Origin: Neisseriaceae bacterium
GTDB lineage: Bacteria > Pseudomonadota > Gammaproteobacteria > Burkholderiales > UBA11063
DNA: 64,000 nt
Assembly: GCA_947446595.1 (NCBI GenBank)
Contig: CANFGS010000001.1
Coordinates: 40,632-104,631 of the forward strand
Direction: 5' to 3'
Shown: positions 1 to 7,964 of the stretch, piece by piece
Numbering within the stretch: the stretch's first letter is position 1
Layout: each line of letters opens with the position of its first letter
Made by a program: the position numbers and the translations under genes
The notes under the pieces: model-generated
Told to the model about the DNA's origin: nothing
Databases searched by the model: none
The model's input: the letters and a program-made list of their open reading frames with translations, nothing else

Positions 1-2
1 TA

Positions 3-815
3 TTAATGCCAATATCTAAAATTCAAAATGTTAATTTTAGGGTTAATGTAGATTATTTAGAGTATAATAAATCATCAAATATGTATACTGATATTAATGG
101 TAATTTAAAAATTCAATTATCAGATAATCTTATTGATAAGGCTAACGAACTAAATCAGTTATTAAGTAGTTCTAAAATATTAGTCGTATTTGAAGCTGAA
201 TCAACAGTTCAAAATTTAGTATATAGTGGTGTAGCTGCCCAAAAGTTAATGAGTAAGCTTTATCAATATAATATAGGCGGTTGTAGCTTAGGGTATGTTC
301 CATATAATGGTGTTGTTTATTCCTTAGCTTTAGGTAAGGTTGATAGTAAAGAAAAGTCTTTGTCTGAAAGTAAGTTAACTAAAAAAGATTATCAGACATT
401 GATTAATTTTGAACTTAGCAAAACTCTACCAACGTATATGTTACCACAAAACTATATTTTATTAGATGAGTTACCAATAACGGCAAATGGAAAAATAGCC
501 CTTAACCAGTTACCAAAATTAACGATACACAAACAAAGTACCTATATTGCCCCACAAAACGATCTTGAAGCGATGTTTTGTAGGGCATATGAAGATGTTT
601 TAGGGTTGCCACACAATAATGTAGGGGTGGATGATGATTTCTTTAATTTGGGCGGTAACTCGTTATTTGGGATGCAGTTAGTTGCGCTTATAAATAGTAA
701 ATTAAAGGATAAAATTAATTTAACTCAGTTATATAAATATAAAACTGTTAGGAATATTTGTAATATAAATATGAGTCTTAATTCACAACACTTAAGTGAA
801 GAAGTTACGCTATGA
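3..815 (+). CDS. Nonribosomal peptide synthetase, C-terminal part (oxidase-interrupted A domain end plus PCP), 5' truncated by window edge
   Basis: The reading frame is open to the left edge, so the true start lies outside the window. Residues are counted from the first ATG, at 6. Residues ~55-112 (GVAAQKLMSKLYQYNIGG, then YNGVVYSLALGKV) look like the end of a nitroreductase/SagB-type oxidase domain. They are followed directly by the adenylation-domain C-terminal motifs A9 (LPTYMLP, 141-147) and A10 (NGKIALNQLP, 161-170). This is the A-Ox-A order of indigoidine-type synthetases. A peptidyl carrier domain follows, with phosphopantetheine serine S219 in LGGNSL. There is no thioesterase here, so the chain is probably passed to the next subunit, whose start codon overlaps this stop (ATGA). 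Carrier and A9-A10 motifs are clear; the oxidase call is inference from a short stretch. Confidence 0.8.
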   Translation, partial: LMPISKIQNVNFRVNVDYLEYNKSSNMYTDINGNLKIQLSDNLIDKANELNQLLSSSKILVVFEAESTVQNLVYSGVAAQKLMSKLYQYNIGGCSLGYVPYNGVVYSLALGKVDSKEKSLSESKLTKKDYQTLINFELSKTLPTYMLPQNYILLDELPITANGKIALNQLPKLTIHKQSTYIAPQNDLEAMFCRAYEDVLGLPHNNVGVDDDFFNLGGNSLFGMQLVALINSKLKDKINLTQLYKYKTVRNICNINMSLNSQHLSEEVTL

Positions 816-3800
816 AAAATTTTATAGCTACGCTCTATGAGGCAAAATCCGAAAATATAATCTTATGGAAAAAAAGCGATAGTACAGACTTGAGTTTAAA
901 ATATGATAAAGAATTTGGTTTATCTGAGATTATCAAAGATAAAATTAAACAATATAAAGATAAAATTAGAGATATTCTAGCGTTTAATAAAATTAATAGT
1001 CAAGAAGAATCCAATTTAATAACTTACTATATGATACCAAATAATTTACGTAATTGTGTGCTATCAGAGATACAAAAAGGAATATATCTTCAAAGTAAGA
1101 TTGATAGTAATTTAAGCACCTATAATGTACCTATTTTAATCCGCATACATTGTAAAAATGAAAAACAATTAAATATAATCCGTAATTTAGAGTCTGCAAT
1201 CACATTATTATTGGAAAAACATTCCATTTTGAGAATGGTAGTTCTAGATGACTTTAAGTATAAAATTGATGATACTAGCTCGTTTGAAATATACAAAAAA
1301 ATTATTTCTTCAAAAAAGCTAAATGAGTACCAAAAAGAACAGTTAAATTTTGTATTTAACCTTGATAGTGGGCATTTAATAAAATTAGAGATAGTAACTT
1401 TAGAAGATTGTGATGACGTTATTCTTAATTTAACTCACCATCATATTTTGAGCGATGCTTACTCTACGGATTTTTTGGTTAATGAGCTACTAAATCTATA
1501 TTTAGGATTAATTAATAATACCATAAATAATAATGCCATTTTTAAAGAACAACTAAATTATTTTGATTACCAAGCATACCAAGAATATATTTTACAAACA
1601 GCAAAATATAAAACAGCAATTAGTACATTAGTAACTAGATTAAATAATAGTACGCCTCTTCAATTGAAACATAAAATAGTCGCAAGATCTAATGTAGGAA
1701 ATTTTTCTAACTTTCTAGTTGAAGCAGATGTTTATAATAATCTTACCCAACTAGCTTTGGAGGGGGATGTAAGTTTATATTCGATTTTATTAACAGCATT
1801 ACATTATACATTAAGTATTTTTAATGGTGACAATCATGACTTTCCAATTGGGATAACTATCTCAAATCGACCGTACGAATTTAAAAATGCAATTGGTCCA
1901 TTTATTGGGATGTTACCTATTTTTTTTAAATATAATAAATCTGAATCAATTTCTACAAATATAATAATGATAAATCAGGAGATTTTATACTTAAATGAGC
2001 ACCGTGATCTTAACTTAAATATTATAGCTAGGGAATCCAAGAAAAATTTGGAAGAAATTATGGGGCTAATTCATGTAATGTTTACTATGCATAACTTTAA
2101 TTCTTCACCTGGAAATAGATCATTACAGGATAAGGTTGAGGTAATCGATGTAACTCAAGATACAGAAAAATTTGGAATATCTATTTTAGCTAAAGAAGTT
2201 GATACTGGCATAAATTTCTGCATAAGTCATGCAAGTGAGCTATATGAAAATAGTTATATACAATCTGTTTTTAACAGCTATGTAAATTTATTAAAAAACT
2301 TAAATCATAAAACAATACTTACTCCATTTAAACCTACAATGCTACTTTCAAAAAGTGATTATCAACAAATTGTTTACACATGGAACAATACGAATGCATC
2401 TTACCCAAATGATAAAACCATTCATGAATTATTTGAAGAACAGGTTATAAGAACACCTGATAATATAGCAGTAGTCTATGAAAACAAAGAACTAACATAC
2501 AAAAAATTAAATGAAGCATCGAATCAACTTGCCAACTATTTAAGAACTACATACCAAATTAAGGGTGATGATTTAATAGCCCTATGCCTTGATAGAAACG
2601 AATATATGTTAATAGCGATACTTGCTGTCTTAAAATCTGGTGCTGGATATTTGCCTATGGATCCAGTATACCCAGATGAAAGAATTTCATATATTTTGAA
2701 AGATACTAAATCAAAAATATTATTAACTAATGAAAGATATGCCATTAACTTAGGGGTAGCTGCTGATATATCTGTACTTCCGTTAGATAGTCAAAAAATC
2801 CAACAGGCACTTCATTTGCAAGCAACATCAAACCCTATACGCCAAATCAATAGCACAAATTTAGCTTATGTGATTTATACCAGTGGAACAACAGGTAAAC
2901 CTAAAGGTGTGATGGTCGAACATGGAAATTTAGTCAATACAATATTATCATTATCTTCCAAATATAATATTAAACCATTAGAACATTTTTTATTATTTTC
3001 AAACTATATATTTGATGCATCAGTTGAGCAAATATTTTTACCATTGACCAATAATAGCACTTTAATAATTCCAAATAAAAGTACTATTGAAGATACTGAT
3101 TTATTTTTGGATTTTATTAGAGTTCATGGGATTACGCATCTTGAAGCAACACCATCATATTTGCAATTGTTAGATCCAATGATCTTAGCGAATTTAAATC
3201 GATTAATTTCAGGAGGTGAATATCTTCCATTAGATTTATACACGAAATTAGCAAAGCAAGTAGATCTATTAATAAATGTATATGGCCCAACCGAGGCAAG
3301 TATCACGTCAACTATCGCTATAAATAATTTGAGTATTGGTAGGCCTCTTTCTAATGTTATGGCATATATTTTAGACTATAATATGCAACTAGTACCAATT
3401 GGAGCAATAGGGGAGTTATATATAGGAGGAGTGGGGCTTGCAAGAGGTTACTTAAACCTACCAGAACTAACGTCCGAAAAGTTTATATCTAATCCCTTTC
3501 AAAATAAGGATGATAAGTTAAATAATAAGAATAGCAGACTCTATAAAACTGGAGACTTGGCTAGATATTTGCCTGATGGCAATATAGAGTATATAGGACG
3601 TAATGACTTCCAGGTTAAGATACGCGGCTTTAGGATAGAGCTAGGAGAAATAGAGAGTAAATTAGTAGCATATCCTGGAATCAACCAAGCGGTAGTATTA
3701 GCCCTTGACCATAAAAATAGTTTAGAAAATGGAAATACTTCAGGTAATAAATACTTAGCAGGATATTATGCATCAGATACTAAACTAGATGAAACGACTA

Positions 3801-4906
3801 TACTTACAGAACTAGGAAATCATTTACCAGATTATATGGTGCCAAGTGTACTAGTACATCTTGATAGTATACCATTAACTATAAATGGAAAACTAGATAG
3901 AAAAGCACTGCCAGATCCGGAATTTATAAGTACTGCTACATACGTAGCCCCAAGAAATGACTTAGAAGCATCAGTATGTACTATTTACGCCAAAATTTTA
4001 AATATGCCACAAAATAGTATCAGTATAACAGAAAGTTTTTTCAGGTTAGGTGGTAATTCATTAAGTGTAATTAAGCTAATTGCTCAATTAAAACATTATT
4101 TAGGAATTAATATTGATTTCTCATTTATATATAAATATCCCAGTATAAAGAAAATATCAGAAAATATTCACGAAATGAATCATTCTCATTTATTAAGAAT
4201 TATTGGAAATCTGAATGCTTCTGACAATAATAAACCAATATTTATCTTATTTCATACAGCACGGGGGAGTTCTGAAGTTTATAGCAATTTTTTAGAATAT
4301 ATACGAAAAGATTTTAATGTCATCTTGGTTAATTCGCATAATTTATCTCAATTTATTACCAAAAACTATATTTATGATTTTAATGAATTGTGTAATTTAT
4401 ATTTTAATGCATTAGAGCCATTAATTACGAGAGACACTAAAGTATTTATAAGTGGATGGTCTTTTGGTGGGCTAGTTGCTATCGGTGTATTACAAAAAAT
4501 GTTAACATTTAAGAATAAGCTTAATTCATCTAATTTTAATTTGGTTTTGTTTGACTCCATCCCTCCAGATATTATAGTTAAGTTAGTATCTGAGACGTCT
4601 ATGGAAAATGAAATGGATGAATTATACCCATCATTACCACAAAAAGAGGTTGGTGCAATACATGACAAAATGTATATTAATTATACATTAAATTCAAATA
4701 TTGATGACGTTAAAATGAGCTTGATAAAAGCTAGTGTTACTGAAGAATCAATTAGCAGATTTAATGAATATCAAGATTATAAATATTATGGCTTTGAAAG
4801 ATATTTTAAAGATGTTGAAAGCTTTACTATAGATGCAACTCATGAAACATTATTTGATGAAAAGTTTTTATCAGAAATGGCAAAATATATTATTAATCTA
4901 ATATAA
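812..4906 (+). CDS. Nonribosomal peptide synthetase, C-A-PCP-TE termination module
   Basis: A 1364-residue terminal NRPS subunit. After ~75 residues of linker comes a condensation domain with its HHxxxD motif at H210-D215 (HHILSDA, with Ala in place of the usual Gly). The adenylation domain has A3 (YTSGTTGKPKG, ~690), A5 (NVYGPTEAS), A7 (YKTGDLARY), A8 (QVKIRGFRIELGEIE) and A10 (TINGKLDRKALP). The carrier serine is in LGGNSLS (~1082). The C-terminal thioesterase has nucleophile motif GWSFGG (~1217) and a late His in DATHETLF. All domains look intact, so the subunit should add one residue and release the product. Aligning A4-A5 by eye to GrsA gives pocket residues D-A-E-E-I-G-V-I-T-K; two acidic positions hint at a basic substrate (weak inference). 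It overlaps the upstream synthetase gene by 4 bases. Confidence 0.95.
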   Translation: MKNFIATLYEAKSENIILWKKSDSTDLSLKYDKEFGLSEIIKDKIKQYKDKIRDILAFNKINSQEESNLITYYMIPNNLRNCVLSEIQKGIYLQSKIDSNLSTYNVPILIRIHCKNEKQLNIIRNLESAITLLLEKHSILRMVVLDDFKYKIDDTSSFEIYKKIISSKKLNEYQKEQLNFVFNLDSGHLIKLEIVTLEDCDDVILNLTHHHILSDAYSTDFLVNELLNLYLGLINNTINNNAIFKEQLNYFDYQAYQEYILQTAKYKTAISTLVTRLNNSTPLQLKHKIVARSNVGNFSNFLVEADVYNNLTQLALEGDVSLYSILLTALHYTLSIFNGDNHDFPIGITISNRPYEFKNAIGPFIGMLPIFFKYNKSESISTNIIMINQEILYLNEHRDLNLNIIARESKKNLEEIMGLIHVMFTMHNFNSSPGNRSLQDKVEVIDVTQDTEKFGISILAKEVDTGINFCISHASELYENSYIQSVFNSYVNLLKNLNHKTILTPFKPTMLLSKSDYQQIVYTWNNTNASYPNDKTIHELFEEQVIRTPDNIAVVYENKELTYKKLNEASNQLANYLRTTYQIKGDDLIALCLDRNEYMLIAILAVLKSGAGYLPMDPVYPDERISYILKDTKSKILLTNERYAINLGVAADISVLPLDSQKIQQALHLQATSNPIRQINSTNLAYVIYTSGTTGKPKGVMVEHGNLVNTILSLSSKYNIKPLEHFLLFSNYIFDASVEQIFLPLTNNSTLIIPNKSTIEDTDLFLDFIRVHGITHLEATPSYLQLLDPMILANLNRLISGGEYLPLDLYTKLAKQVDLLINVYGPTEASITSTIAINNLSIGRPLSNVMAYILDYNMQLVPIGAIGELYIGGVGLARGYLNLPELTSEKFISNPFQNKDDKLNNKNSRLYKTGDLARYLPDGNIEYIGRNDFQVKIRGFRIELGEIESKLVAYPGINQAVVLALDHKNSLENGNTSGNKYLAGYYASDTKLDETTILTELGNHLPDYMVPSVLVHLDSIPLTINGKLDRKALPDPEFISTATYVAPRNDLEASVCTIYAKILNMPQNSISITESFFRLGGNSLSVIKLIAQLKHYLGINIDFSFIYKYPSIKKISENIHEMNHSHLLRIIGNLNASDNNKPIFILFHTARGSSEVYSNFLEYIRKDFNVILVNSHNLSQFITKNYIYDFNELCNLYFNALEPLITRDTKVFISGWSFGGLVAIGVLQKMLTFKNKLNSSNFNLVLFDSIPPDIIVKLVSETSMENEMDELYPSLPQKEVGAIHDKMYINYTLNSNIDDVKMSLIKASVTEESISRFNEYQDYKYYGFERYFKDVESFTIDATHETLFDEKFLSEMAKYIINLI

Positions 4907-4912
4907 ATGGAT

Positions 4913-4936
4913 GCTGCCATAAATCAATATGGCAGC
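4913..4936 (+). terminator. Hairpin after the NRPS gene
   Basis: A 9-bp perfect stem (GCTGCCATA / TATGGCAGC) with a 6-base loop begins 7 bases after the NRPS stop codon. It is followed by TTAAAATTA rather than a clean T-run. Position suggests a transcription end for the NRPS operon. Confidence 0.55.
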
Positions 4937-4966
4937 TTAAAATTATCCCCCACAACCCTACCAACC

Positions 4967-4990
4967 GCTACCCCATTTTTATGGGGTAGC
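4967..4990 (+). terminator. Second perfect hairpin after the NRPS gene
   Basis: GCTACCCCAT and ATGGGGTAGC form a perfect 10-bp stem around a TTTT loop, 30 bases after the first hairpin. The 3' side (TAATGATGTTTTATT) is only weakly T-rich. It could be a backup terminator or a small palindromic repeat. Confidence 0.45.
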
Positions 4991-5083
4991 TAATGATGTT
5001 TTATTGCGCTATAATAACGCCTGGAACTATAAAAAATCAAATCATATTTAACAAATAATGTTATCAAATGAAGGGTTTACAAG

Positions 5084-5734
5084 ATGAGATTAGCTTATAA
5101 AAGCAATTTATTATTAATCATGGGTACTGTTGGAGTTTTATTATTATCGGGGTGTAATTCTGGTGGCGGTAATAGTCATACATCTTTGTCGTCAAATAGT
5201 CAAATAGGATCAGAAGCTGTTGTTATTGAAAGTAGTTCAATAAATAATGATGGGAGTTTTTTTGATAAACCACGAATGATGATTACTAATAGTGCTGGTA
5301 GTAAATTATCGTTTTTCGTAATTGAAAGTCCTAGTTTTGAATCTTAATTGGATTTGGTGTTAGCAAATGCTAGTTCCTCTCAAGATAAAGTAGCTTACGA
5401 TATTACTTTAAAATTACCTAATAAATCTTTTACATTAGGCAATTCCTCAAAAAGCCCAGACTCTTGTCAGTTTGTTAAAAAATATGACAGCAGTGCTTTA
5501 GAATTTAAATTGAATCCTAGTAGAATGTTTGGTCGTAGCTCATGCAGTTTTACTATTACTTATAATCATTCTAAACGAGACTATGATTTAGGTTATAAAA
5601 AAACCGCTAAACATAAACGCTTAGATCTAAATTATACTTATTATTCTCCTTCTAACTCAAGTCAGTCAAAGAGCGATAGTATATCTAATGCTATGTTTTG
5701 CTTTAGGGGTGCTGAATCAATAGCGTGCGAATAA
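5084..5734 (+). pseudogene. Lipoprotein gene interrupted by an in-frame TAA stop
   Basis: Two ORFs, 5084-5347 and 5348-5734, lie in the same frame and touch, separated only by a TAA at 5345-5347. The first starts at an ATG with AAGGG 8 bases upstream and encodes a lipoprotein signal with lipobox LLSGC, then a Ser/Asn/Gly-rich linker. The second has no good start of its own (TTG directly after the stop, no ribosome site) but continues with plausible coding composition and four cysteines to residue ~216 of the read-through product. The simplest reading is a ~216-residue surface lipoprotein disrupted by a recent nonsense mutation. A truncated 87-residue lipoprotein could still be made. No family was recognised. 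A sequencing error or stop read-through cannot be excluded. Confidence 0.65.
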
Positions 5735-5762
5735 TGGAAGTGGTGGTGTATAGAGGAGATAT

Positions 5763-6296
5763 CTAATATCCAAGATCACGATTAATATTTAGGCAAACAA
5801 AATTGTATTGCATATGTGCAAAGCTGCCATTGCCTAGTTTTAGCCATTTTATATTGCTATTATTAGTATAGTCGTATGCAGTTAGCTTTGTTCCTGAGTC
5901 ATTATAGAGTGTTGTTGTACGCATTAGGTATTCTTGTGTACTACAATTAATTTGCCAAGATGAGATTAGATATTTAAATCGCGGCTCGTTAGTTGGGTAA
6001 GCAAATTTATTTGGTGCGGTTACTGTCTTACGATCTTCAAAATTAAATATTTGGGTATTATCACTACTAACGCCCGAGCTAATGCTATTAACATTAATTT
6101 CGTCAACCATAGAGTTATCATCAGTAGTACCCATATAGCGCCAGTTGTCACCAGTACCGCCAGGCTTTTGAGATTGTGGAAGTTTTGGAATATTTGTTTT
6201 GCCTAATTTATGAGAAGAAGTGCTACTTCCTCCAAACCAAGCGCATCCTGATACTATTACATTAAGTATTAGTATTAGGCAGAATTTTTTTTTCAT
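5763..6296 (-). CDS. Lipoprotein resembling surface-adhesin protein E
   Basis: The preferred start gives MKKKFCLILILNVIVSGC, a typical type II signal peptide with lipobox VSGC, so the protein should be lipid-anchored after Cys18. An in-frame ATG at 6332 has a better ribosome site (AGGA, 5 bases away) and would add 12 residues; a longer frame would run into the HU gene and is unlikely. After a Ser/Gly/Pro-rich linker, a ~115-residue domain begins at NWRYMG and contains a central Cys (INCSTQEY) and a C-terminal Cys (YNFVC). This layout matches the small adhesin protein E family of Haemophilus and Neisseria relatives. Family assignment is from pattern only. It is convergent with the broken lipoprotein gene, 28 bases apart. 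Confidence 0.7.
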   Translation of the reverse strand: MKKKFCLILILNVIVSGCAWFGGSSTSSHKLGKTNIPKLPQSQKPGGTGDNWRYMGTTDDNSMVDEINVNSISSGVSSDNTQIFNFEDRKTVTAPNKFAYPTNEPRFKYLISSWQINCSTQEYLMRTTTLYNDSGTKLTAYDYTNNSNIKWLKLGNGSFAHMQYNFVCLNINRDLGY

Positions 6297-6345
6297 TTTA
6301 GTTAAAAGATGCCAGTAAGCTGACATCTTCATAATTCCTAAGAAT

Positions 6346-6627
6346 TTATTTATTTTTAGCAACAGCTTCTTTTAATGCTTTACCAGCTTTAAATTTAGGC
6401 GTTGTGGTTGCTGAAATTTTGATTTCTTTACCAGTTTTAGGGTTACGGCCAACACGTGCAGCACGTTTAGCAGTTGAGAATGATCCAAAACCGATTAGAG
6501 TAACAGTATCACCCTTTTTAAGAGCACCAGTTACCGATTTGATAAAAGCATCAACAGTTTCACCAGCTTTAGCTTTAGAAATATCTGCATGACTAGCGAT
6601 TGCTTCGATTAATTGAGATTTGTTCAT
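6346..6627 (-). CDS. hup: DNA-binding protein HU
   Basis: A small nucleoid protein of ~93 residues starting [11 protein letters not shown]. It has the HU core [12 protein letters not shown] and the DNA-binding arm with signature [12 protein letters not shown], ending [14 protein letters not shown]. It bends and compacts DNA as a dimer. The ATG at 6627 is chosen because GGAG lies 8 bases upstream; a GTG three codons earlier is in frame but overlaps that ribosome site. It is transcribed alone from a strong promoter at 6683-6712. HU rather than IHF is favoured by the lack of IHF-specific residues around the arm. Confidence 0.95.
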   Translation of the reverse strand: MNKSQLIEAIASHADISKAKAGETVDAFIKSVTGALKKGDTVTLIGFGSFSTAKRAARVGRNPKTGKEIKISATTTPKFKAGKALKEAVAKNK

Positions 6628-6682
6628 ATAATTCACTCCAATAAAAAATTAGACTTAAAGATTTAAATACTACGCAGACATA

Positions 6683-6712
6683 GTTATACCAAACTATTTC
6701 ACCTATTGTCAA
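6683..6712 (-). promoter_or_regulatory. Sigma-70 promoter of hup
   Basis: On the minus strand, a perfect -35 TTGACA (6707-6712) and a -10 TATAAC (6683-6688) are 18 bases apart and lie ~60 bases upstream of the hup start codon. Confidence 0.6.
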
Positions 6713-6813
6713 TGATTTTTATTGTAAATTTAAGGCAAAATAACTAACATGCTGTTATGTATTTGATTATTGCTTTACTAATTATTGTGATTAGGGTGGT
6801 TATATTGCTATGT

Positions 6814-7953
6814 TTATACCGCATGAGTAGTAGATATAGCCTCTTTAATTACTTTTAGTTTTTCTTGGTGGATAGTATTTATAAAATCACTGGGATTAGA
6901 TAGTCTAATCTCGTTATACTTAATATGTTGATAATCATTGACAATTTGTTTTATTAATCCAAGATGATGTATTGTTTGGGTTTCATTTTTACTAGAGGCG
7001 ATAAAATAGCTAAGATCAATAAAGTCTAAATAGCGATCAACTCTACGCGTTGGGTCGATATTAGCTATAATGCTATATATGGAATCAATACTTAATTTAT
7101 TAAGTGTTTTGATATTATTGTAATATTTTACTATGAGTAATGCCATGGCCTTTGATTGTTTATTCATTCCTGATTTATTGATGAATTCACTAATTTTGTC
7201 AATAGGAAAATAATTACTCACAAAATAAAAAAGCACCCCGAAGCGTTTATGAGTAGAGTAGTTGTTATTACTCATTGTTTGAGACATTGTTGTAAATAGA
7301 TTAAAATTATCTAGATCTTTGATAAGTGGTACAAATTCAGGGAGTATTTGTTCTAATGCACTGCAGTTATGAAGGGTTTTAAAAAAGTTGCTACTATGGT
7401 AAGTCATCATGGTTTTATTAATTTCAAGCCAGATACGTTCAGCACTTAGACTTTTTAGTTCACCACTACTAACAATTTTTTTCATGAGTAGTAGTGTTTC
7501 ATCAGCCACTTTGAAATTTAGTTTGGCACTAAACCTTGCAACTCGAAGCACTCGAAGAGGATCTTCAGTAAAAGCATCACTTATATGACGAATTACTCTA
7601 TTTTTTAAATCATTCTGTCCACCAAATGGGTCAATTAGATTTTCATTTTCATCTTCAGCAATTGCATTAATAGTTATATCACGCCGTGCTAGATCATCTT
7701 TAAGAGATATATCAGGTGTTGCATTAAATATAAATCCACGATACCCAATAGCGACTTTTTTTTCGCTCCTAGCAAGAGCATACTCTTCTTTTGTTTTAGG
7801 GTGTAAAAATACTGGGAAGTCACTACCAACCGGTTTGAAACCTAGTTTTATCATTGCCTCAGGTGTGCTACCTACAACTACAAAATCAGTGTCATTAGAT
7901 GGAATTCCAAGAAGCTTATCGCGAATACATCCGCCAACTTTATATATTTCCAT
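6814..7953 (-). CDS. cca: CCA-adding tRNA nucleotidyltransferase
   Basis: Adds or repairs the 3' CCA end of tRNAs. The N-terminus VGGCIRDKLLG and the metal-binding DTDFVVVG, followed by ARRDITINAIA, DPFGG and EDPLRVLRVARF, are the class II nucleotidyltransferase signatures. At 379 residues it is shorter than E. coli Cca (about 412). The segment that normally carries the HD phosphohydrolase motif reads RFGVLFYFVSN, so the HD pair is missing. It lies 11 bases after the transglycosylase gene slt, and the two are probably co-transcribed. Confidence 0.93.
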   Translation of the reverse strand: MEIYKVGGCIRDKLLGIPSNDTDFVVVGSTPEAMIKLGFKPVGSDFPVFLHPKTKEEYALARSEKKVAIGYRGFIFNATPDISLKDDLARRDITINAIAEDENENLIDPFGGQNDLKNRVIRHISDAFTEDPLRVLRVARFSAKLNFKVADETLLLMKKIVSSGELKSLSAERIWLEINKTMMTYHSSNFFKTLHNCSALEQILPEFVPLIKDLDNFNLFTTMSQTMSNNNYSTHKRFGVLFYFVSNYFPIDKISEFINKSGMNKQSKAMALLIVKYYNNIKTLNKLSIDSIYSIIANIDPTRRVDRYLDFIDLSYFIASSKNETQTIHHLGLIKQIVNDYQHIKYNEIRLSNPSDFINTIHQEKLKVIKEAISTTHAV

Positions 7954-7964
7954 CGCTATACCAG

